From: Vulcanimicrobiota bacterium
GTDB taxonomy: Bacteria; Vulcanimicrobiota; Vulcanimicrobiia; Vulcanimicrobiales; Vulcanimicrobiaceae
Direction of reading: 5' to 3'
Length of the DNA stretch: 11,467 nucleotides
Assembly (NCBI GenBank): GCA_003133185.1
Contig: PKWF01000307.1
Location: 2,773-14,239, forward strand
Shown here: one piece after another, positions 6,833-11,467 of the stretch
How the letters are laid out: each line of letters opens with the position of its first letter
How positions within the stretch are numbered: the first letter of the stretch is position 1
Program-made: the position numbers and the translations under genes
Notes under the pieces: generated by a model
Databases searched by the model: none
Told to the model about the DNA's origin: nothing
The model's input: the letters and a program-made list of their open reading frames with translations, nothing else

Positions 6833-7739
6833 AGCTGGGATAACCTACCGCGGCGACGTCCCGCTGCATTTGCTCGACGAGTTCGGCGAGGTCGGGAAAA
6901 AACCGCTGTTCGCGCACGTATCGAAAGTCCCGCAACCACAACTCGCGTCCGTAGATCGTGTGCGCAAAATCGCGCAGCCACGCTTCCACGGTGCGCCGGC
7001 TTCCGTTGAACTGGGGATTGCTTCCAATCGAGACGAGGGCCGGATAGTCGCGGCCGTCGTAGCGCGCCGTCGCGGAATAGACTCCGTCCTTGGGAATCAG
7101 CTTCGAAGGGACGCTGACGTTGGCCGTTGGGAATCCCAGCGTGTGGCCGCGTCCTGCACCGAACTCCACCGGACCGCGGATTTCGTAACCGGCGCCGCCC
7201 AGCAGCCGATCCGCTCGAGCAAGATCTCCTTCTCGAATGAGGCCGCGAATTCGCGTGCTCGAAACGCGTTCGCCGTCTTCGCCAACCCGATCGACCGCAA
7301 CGACCCTGATGCCGCGCCGCGTCAGATACTCGCTCATGAACGCGGTATCGCCGGCACGCCGGTGACCGAACCGGAACGTATCGCCGACGACGACGCCACG
7401 AACTCCAAGCGGAGCAATCAAGAGATCGAGAAAAGCGGCCGGCGACAGCGTCGCGATACGCTCGTCGAACGGCACGGAAAAGCATTCCTCAAAGCCGGCG
7501 CCCGCGAGAAGGCAGAGCCGTTCCTGCTCCGTGCAAATCATCGGCGGTTCGGTCCCGGGGCGCAGATGCGATGCCGGATGATTTGCGAAGGTCAGCACGC
7601 CCGCGCGCCAACCGGGTTTGCGCAACCGCAGGGTTTGCCGCGCGATCTCGCGATGGCCAAGATGGAATCCATCGAAAAACCCGATCGCCAGTACCAGTGG
7701 CCTTTCGCTGGTGCGTTCGATCTGGTGATACAGCTTCAT
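6825..7739 (-). CDS. ribF: Bifunctional riboflavin kinase / FAD synthetase
   Basis: A 304-residue cytoplasmic enzyme that phosphorylates riboflavin to FMN and adenylates FMN to FAD. The N-terminal adenylyltransferase domain shows GFFDGFHLGH (20-29), FRFGHRRAGD (122-131) and SSTRIR (160-165). The C-terminal kinase domain shows GRGHTLGFPTAN (196-207), GVYSA (219-223) and SIGSNPQFNG (237-246), with the expected catalytic glutamate E252 in VEAWLRDF. Length matches the family (about 300-320). I chose the ATG at 7739 because it forms an ATGA overlap with the truB stop and gives the family-typical N-terminus; an in-frame extension to 8099 would run entirely through truB. The ribosome site is poor, consistent with coupling to truB. 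The truB-ribF pairing is conserved in many bacteria. Confidence 0.97.
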   Translation of the reverse strand: MKLYHQIERTSERPLVLAIGFFDGFHLGHREIARQTLRLRKPGWRAGVLTFANHPASHLRPGTEPPMICTEQERLCLLAGAGFEECFSVPFDERIATLSPAAFLDLLIAPLGVRGVVVGDTFRFGHRRAGDTAFMSEYLTRRGIRVVAVDRVGEDGERVSSTRIRGLIREGDLARADRLLGGAGYEIRGPVEFGAGRGHTLGFPTANVSVPSKLIPKDGVYSATARYDGRDYPALVSIGSNPQFNGSRRTVEAWLRDFAHTIYGRELWLRDFRYVREQRFFPDLAELVEQMQRDVAAVGYPSYG

Positions 7740-8611
7740 ACGAAGACTTTGCGCGGAGCGAGAAGCGTGCCGAGTGCCTCGCCGACGCCAACTAGCATTC
7801 GCGACTCGTCGCGCACGAAGACGTGCCGGGCCGTCGCTCCTTGGGGAAGCGGAACGACACGGCCGGCACGAAAGTCGGCCGATCCGCGCAGATCGAGAAC
7901 GATCGTGGGGAGCGGAATGATGTGCTCCGGAGCGATCAGCGCCCGCTCCGGCGCACGGGCAATCTCTTCGATCGTGAGCGCTTCGTAGAGAACGAAGGGC
8001 CCCGAGCCCTCGCGAACGAGTGCGCCCATGTGCGCGGGGACGCCGATTGCCGCTCCAAGTTCGTCGCACAGCGTGCGGACGTAGGTTCCCTCGCTGCATG
8101 CCACGCGCAATCGGGCCGTATGCGGAAGCTCGACGCCGAGCAGCGTCAATCCGTAGATCGTTACCTGTCGCGATTTACGCTCGACGCTCTTGCCTTCGCG
8201 CGCCAGCTCGTAGAGCCGCCGGCCCTGATGGTGCGCGGCCGAGTACATGGGCGGAACTTGCGCGAGCTTTCCAACGAAACGAGGGAGCGCCTCGCTCAAA
8301 AGACGCGGCCAGTTCGATGGAACCGCGCGCTCCTCGACCGTCTCTCCGGAGGCATCTTGCGTCGTCGTCGAACGGCCTAGCACCAGCGTGAACGCGTACC
8401 CTTTTCGCTGATCTTCGAGCAACGAGATGAGCCGCGTGGCCTTCCCGATCGCAACGGGAAGTACGCCGGCCGCTTGCGGATCGAGCGTTCCGAGATGACC
8501 GGCGGCGATCTTTCGATCGCCTCCGTAAATCGCATAGATTCGGCGAACGCGCGACACGACGCGTGCCGAGGTCGGCCCGGCCGCCTTAAAAAGATTGACG
8601 AAGCCGATCAT
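7736..8611 (-). CDS. truB: tRNA pseudouridine-55 synthase
   Basis: A 291-residue enzyme that isomerises U55 in the T-loop of tRNA to pseudouridine. The catalytic aspartate is D44 in GHLGTLDPQAAGVLP. The family tyrosine Y72 is in KGYAFTLVLG, followed by TTTQDASGE (82-90), the VPPMYSAAHHQGRRLYELAREG region starting at 119, and EGTYVRTLCDELG (174-186). The C-terminal region after about 235 resembles a reduced PUA-like tail. Motif I is divergent: the usual KPxGxTSH is here KAAGPTSA (9-16), with the lysine-proline and histidine positions changed, but catalysis does not depend on these residues. The start at 8611 follows a 40-base gap after the DHH gene with only a weak ribosome site. The stop overlaps ribF by 4 bases. 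Confidence 0.96.
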   Translation of the reverse strand: MIGFVNLFKAAGPTSARVVSRVRRIYAIYGGDRKIAAGHLGTLDPQAAGVLPVAIGKATRLISLLEDQRKGYAFTLVLGRSTTTQDASGETVEERAVPSNWPRLLSEALPRFVGKLAQVPPMYSAAHHQGRRLYELAREGKSVERKSRQVTIYGLTLLGVELPHTARLRVACSEGTYVRTLCDELGAAIGVPAHMGALVREGSGPFVLYEALTIEEIARAPERALIAPEHIIPLPTIVLDLRGSADFRAGRVVPLPQGATARHVFVRDESRMLVGVGEALGTLLAPRKVFV

Positions 8612-8651
8612 GTCGCCGCCGTGCGGGCGCCGCTAATAACCCTACAGACTC

Positions 8652-9632
8652 CTAAAGGCCTTGTGCGACCAACGCCGCCTCGACGCTGACGATTGCTTCA
8701 CTCAGAGTTCCCTCGAAGGTTAGGCCGGCCGCACGGAAATGACCGCCGCCTCCCAAAAGCCGGGCCACGGCCTGAACGTTGAGGCGTCCGCTCGAACGCA
8801 AGGAGACGCGGATTTCGCCTTCGATCGCCTTGAAAAGCGCTGCGACATCGACTCCCTCTTGTCCGAGCAATACGTTGACGGTATCTTCGGTGTCTTCTCC
8901 ATCGGCGCCGGTCTGCGCGAGCATCGCATCATCCACGTAGGAGTAACAATAACGGCCGTCGTGTGCGAAACGCATGGCGCCGATGATGCAGCCCAAGAGT
9001 CTCGTTGCGGCAACTCGCTTATTGGCAAAGATTTCCCGTGTGATGCGCTCTTTGTCGGCGCCGAGCCGCATCAACTCCGCCGAAACTTCGAGTACCTCCG
9101 GCGTCGTGTTCGAGTGCATGAAAGCGCCCGTATCGGTCATGATCGCCGCGAGGATGCAGGTCGCGATCCGCGCGTCGATGGCGACGCCGAGCTCGCGCAG
9201 AATTCGCATGACGACGCTTCCCGTCGAACACTCGTTCTCCAGCACGAAGTTCAGCTTGCCGAAGAGCGAGTTGCCCAAATGGTGATCGATGTCGAGCATG
9301 TTCTCGCGCGCGACCGGCGGCAAGAGATCGCCCGCGCGCCGCCAATCGCTCATGTCGCAGAATACGTAGAGCGCGTCCTCGCGAGCCGCCTGCGGCAACT
9401 CGTTGGAGACGAGTTCCGCGTCGGGCAAGAAGCGCAGATTGCGCGGGACGCTGTCTTGTTGAAAATACCAAACGTTCTTTCCGAGCTTCTTGAGCGCCAG
9501 ACCGAGCGCGAGTCCGGCTCCAAGGGTGTCTCCATCGGGCTTGACGTGGCTGACCATTACGAAGGAGCTGCGGCGCTGCAGCTCCTCGGCGACCTCTTTG
9601 ACCGACGCGATCCGTGGCTTACTTTCGATCAT
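8652..9632 (-). CDS. nrnA: DHH/DHHA1 phosphoesterase, NrnA-like nanoRNase / pAp phosphatase
   Basis: A 326-residue cytoplasmic manganese-dependent phosphoesterase. NrnA relatives degrade RNA oligomers of a few nucleotides and dephosphorylate 3'-phosphoadenosine 5'-phosphate. Metal-binding motifs are in order: H29 with D33 and D35 (SHVKPDGDTLGAG), D93 (FCDMSDW), DIDHH (114-118) and D167 (MTDTGAF). The DHHA1 substrate domain ends with GGGGHFRAAG (294-303). I placed the start at 9632, not the in-frame ATG at 9653, because 9632 gives an ATGA overlap with the rbfA stop and has a perfect AAGGAG ribosome site five to six bases upstream. A DHH gene between rbfA and truB is a common arrangement in Gram-positive and related phyla. 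Exact substrate preference (nano-RNA, pAp or c-di-nucleotide products) cannot be read from sequence. Confidence 0.93.
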   Translation of the reverse strand: MIESKPRIASVKEVAEELQRRSSFVMVSHVKPDGDTLGAGLALGLALKKLGKNVWYFQQDSVPRNLRFLPDAELVSNELPQAAREDALYVFCDMSDWRRAGDLLPPVARENMLDIDHHLGNSLFGKLNFVLENECSTGSVVMRILRELGVAIDARIATCILAAIMTDTGAFMHSNTTPEVLEVSAELMRLGADKERITREIFANKRVAATRLLGCIIGAMRFAHDGRYCYSYVDDAMLAQTGADGEDTEDTVNVLLGQEGVDVAALFKAIEGEIRVSLRSSGRLNVQAVARLLGGGGHFRAAGLTFEGTLSEAIVSVEAALVAQGL

Positions 9633-9994
9633 TCGCTCTCCTTCGGCGTCCAACGTTGCGCCGCGTCGCGCAGCGTCTTTGCCAGCTCGATGGCGCGCTC
9701 GGCGGAGCGGTCTTCCACGAAGATCAGCTCGGGAGTGTAGCGCAAGTCGATCTTACGGCCCAACTCGCCGCGCAAAAACCGGCTCGCATGTTGAAGTGCG
9801 TCGAGCGATTGCCGCGCCTGATGCCGGTCGCCGATCACCGAAGCGAAGACCTTACAGTGCCGCAAATCCTCGCTCACCTCAACGCGCGTTACCGTCACGA
9901 ACGCGAGGCGCGGATCCTGCAGTTCCTGCGAGATCAGCGTTCCGAGGATACGCTGGATCTCGTGATCGATCTTCGCGATCCGCTGTGGCTTCAC
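9629..9994 (-). CDS. rbfA: 30S ribosome-binding factor A
   Basis: A 121-residue KH-fold protein that binds the 30S subunit and assists late 16S rRNA maturation. The sequence shows family hallmarks: RIAKIDHEIQRILGTLISQELQDPR (starts near residue 5), then FVTVTRVEVSEDLRHCKVFASV, and LRHASRFLRGELGRKIDLRYTPEL-like sequence ending in the FVEDRSAERAIEL helix. The start is the GTG at 9994, which overlaps the infB stop (GTGA). A longer in-frame reading starting at 10090 would add 32 Arg-rich residues that lie inside infB and have no family counterpart. The length of 121 is normal. Its stop overlaps the DHH gene's start by 4 bases. Confidence 0.95.
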   Translation of the reverse strand: MKPQRIAKIDHEIQRILGTLISQELQDPRLAFVTVTRVEVSEDLRHCKVFASVIGDRHQARQSLDALQHASRFLRGELGRKIDLRYTPELIFVEDRSAERAIELAKTLRDAAQRWTPKESE

Positions 9995-11467
9995 GCGCGC
10001 GCGAGCTCCGGCGCGACCTGCTCGAGGGCGTACGCCTCGATGACGTCGCCCTCTTTGATGTCTTGAAACTTGGCGATCTGAATGCCGCACTCAAAGCCCT
10101 CGGCAACTTCGCGAACGTCGTCCTTGAAGCGGCGTAGGCTTTCGATTTCACCATCGAACACGACGGTGGCGTCGCGAATGACCCGCGCCTTCGCATTGCG
10201 CGTGATCTTCCCGCCGGTGACGTACGCGCCGACGATGGTTCCGACTCGGCTGACCTTGAAGACTTCGCGTGCTTCCGCGCGGCCCAGCACGACCTCGCGC
10301 TCGACCGGCGAGAGCATGCCCCGCATCGCTTTCTTGAGATCGTCTTCGATCTCGTAAATGACCTGGTAGAAGCGTAGGTCGACGCCCTCGTTCTCGGCCA
10401 GACGCCGAGCCGTCTCGTCGGGGCGAATGTTAAAGCCGATCAAAACGGCGTTCGACGCGCTAGCGAGGTTGACGTCGTTGGGCGAGATCGCACCCACACC
10501 GCCATGGATGACGCGAATTTCCACGTCCTCGGTCGAGAGCGATTCCATGCGGGCTTGCAGAGCTTCCAGCGAACCCTGGCCGTCGGCTTTGATGATCAAA
10601 TTGAGCACCTTGTTTCCTTCGGCCGGCATCGACATGAAGGTCTCCAGCGAGACGCGCTGCGTTCCCGTGGCAGCCATGCGAACGTCGCGCCGGCGCGTCG
10701 CCCGCTTCTCGGCAGTTTCGCGAGCCACGCGTTCGTCGCTGACCACGCTGAGCGTGTCGCCGGCCGAGGGGACGTCGGAAAGCCCCATCACCTCGACGGG
10801 AATCGAAGGGCCGGCCTTCTTTACTTGTTTGCCTTTGTCGTCGATGAGCGCGCGGACTTTTCCAAACGTACCGCCGGCTACGACGATATCGCCGACCCGC
10901 AGGGTGCCGTTCTGCACGAGCACCGTCGCGACCGCGCCGCGACCGCGGTGCAATGCCGATTCGATCACCACACCCGTCGCGCGCCGGTTTTTGTTCGCCC
11001 GCAGTTCGCGGATGTCTGCTTCGAGCAACACGGTATCGAGCAAACCTTCTATGCCGTCCCCCGTTCTCGCGGAGACCGGAACCATTTCGACGGTACCGCC
11101 CCAGTCGACGGGCTGCAAGCCTTGCTCGACGAGCTGCTGCTTTACGCGATCCGGCTGCGCATCGGCCTTATCCATTTTGTTGATCGCAACGACGATCGGA
11201 ACGTGCGCCGCTTTCACGTGCGCGATCGCCTCTCTGGTCTGGGGCATTACGCCATCGTCCGCGGCCACGACGAGGATCGCAACGTCGGTGACTTTGGCGC
11301 CTCGCGCACGCATCGCCGTGAAGGCCTCATGACCGGGCGTATCGACGAAGGTGATCTTGCGATCGTTGCGCTCGACAGTGTACGCGCCGATTTTCTGGGT
11401 GATGCCGCCCGCTTCGCCGCCCGCGACGTTCGCTTGACGGATCTTGTCGAGCAGCGAGGTCTTGCCG
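9991..11467 (-). CDS. infB: Translation initiation factor IF-2, N-terminus cut by window
   Basis: The GTPase that brings fMet-tRNA to the 30S subunit and promotes subunit joining. The window shows 491 C-terminal residues, beginning within the P-loop as GKTSLLD; the variable N-terminal part and the first P-loop residues are beyond the right edge. G2 is GGITQKIGAY (20-29 of the visible part; histidine is more usual where K stands), G3 DTPGHEAF (42-49), G4 NKMDK (96-100), and G5 the VSARTGDGIEGLL segment. Domains II, III and the tRNA-binding domain IV follow, with GQGSLEAL and the C-terminal GRAEAREVFKVS and FECGIQI stretches typical of IF-2. It is the most upstream visible gene of the leftward operon, and its stop is coupled to rbfA. 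The operon promoter, normally upstream of rimP/nusA, is outside the window. Confidence 0.98.
   Translation of the reverse strand, partial: GKTSLLDKIRQANVAGGEAGGITQKIGAYTVERNDRKITFVDTPGHEAFTAMRARGAKVTDVAILVVAADDGVMPQTREAIAHVKAAHVPIVVAINKMDKADAQPDRVKQQLVEQGLQPVDWGGTVEMVPVSARTGDGIEGLLDTVLLEADIRELRANKNRRATGVVIESALHRGRGAVATVLVQNGTLRVGDIVVAGGTFGKVRALIDDKGKQVKKAGPSIPVEVMGLSDVPSAGDTLSVVSDERVARETAEKRATRRRDVRMAATGTQRVSLETFMSMPAEGNKVLNLIIKADGQGSLEALQARMESLSTEDVEIRVIHGGVGAISPNDVNLASASNAVLIGFNIRPDETARRLAENEGVDLRFYQVIYEIEDDLKKAMRGMLSPVEREVVLGRAEAREVFKVSRVGTIVGAYVTGGKITRNAKARVIRDATVVFDGEIESLRRFKDDVREVAEGFECGIQIAKFQDIKEGDVIEAYALEQVAPELARA

Noticed and set aside
6651..7988. Plus-strand open frame of 445 codons
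   Set aside because: It is antisense to the thioredoxin, ribF and truB genes, all identified by motifs, and its translation is low-complexity Arg/Ala-rich.
7740..8099. N-terminal extension of ribF to 424 residues
   Set aside because: The extension runs wholly inside truB in another frame; the ATG at 7739 overlaps the truB stop and starts just before the conserved adenylyltransferase motif.
8739..9740. Plus-strand open frame of 333 codons
   Set aside because: It is antisense to the DHH phosphoesterase with intact motifs; no domain is visible.
9995..10090. N-terminal extension of rbfA to an upstream ATG
   Set aside because: The extra 32 residues are Arg-rich, lie within infB and have no counterpart in RbfA. 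The GTG at 9994 overlaps the infB stop and gives the normal length.
10427..11332. Plus-strand open frame of 301 codons
   Set aside because: It is antisense to infB; the Ser/Thr/Arg-rich translation has no family signature.

Overview
The window is about 11.5 kb of GC-rich, almost gap-free bacterial chromosome. I see thirteen protein genes and no RNA genes, insertion sequences, CRISPR arrays or phage genes. The core gene order (infB, rbfA, DHH phosphoesterase, truB, ribF) is a standard bacterial housekeeping operon. The seven-repeat lipoprotein, with blades carrying NLFVANxxxNTVTxYxPPY-type motifs and an N-terminal RIFVP segment, resembles a family I associate with uncultured soil lineages, especially Candidatus Eremiobacterota (WPS-2). 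That placement is inference from recall; no search was run.

Left block (1-1679, minus strand, transcribed right to left): a GlsB/YeaQ-type three-helix membrane protein; a seven-iron FdxA-type ferredoxin; a 91-residue membrane protein with a zinc ribbon, whose start overlaps the ferredoxin stop; and, after an 82-base gap, a beta-hydroxyacid dehydrogenase cut by the window edge.

Middle block (1766-4456, plus strand): a secreted SIMPL-domain protein followed 51 bases later by a two-domain Clp-type AAA+ ATPase. This ATPase has an N-terminal CxxC...CxxC knuckle and a hydrophobic segment in place of the usual Clp N-domain, and it lacks the long loop that normally docks ClpP. It is the most unusual gene here.

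Right block (4461-11467, minus strand): infB (5' end cut by the window), rbfA, nrnA-like, truB, ribF, a TlpA/ResA-like thioredoxin lipoprotein and the large repeat lipoprotein. Most junctions are 4-base ATGA or GTGA overlaps, so the whole set probably forms one translationally coupled transcript with its promoter beyond the right edge. The first five genes serve translation initiation, 30S maturation, nano-RNA/pAp turnover, tRNA modification and flavin cofactor synthesis. The last two are envelope proteins appended to the operon. This block converges on the Clp-like gene with only 4 bases between stop codons.

The rest looks like ordinary chromosome. No multi-gene defence, mobile or biosynthetic system is apparent; the Clp-like ATPase with its SIMPL neighbour is the best candidate for undescribed biology.
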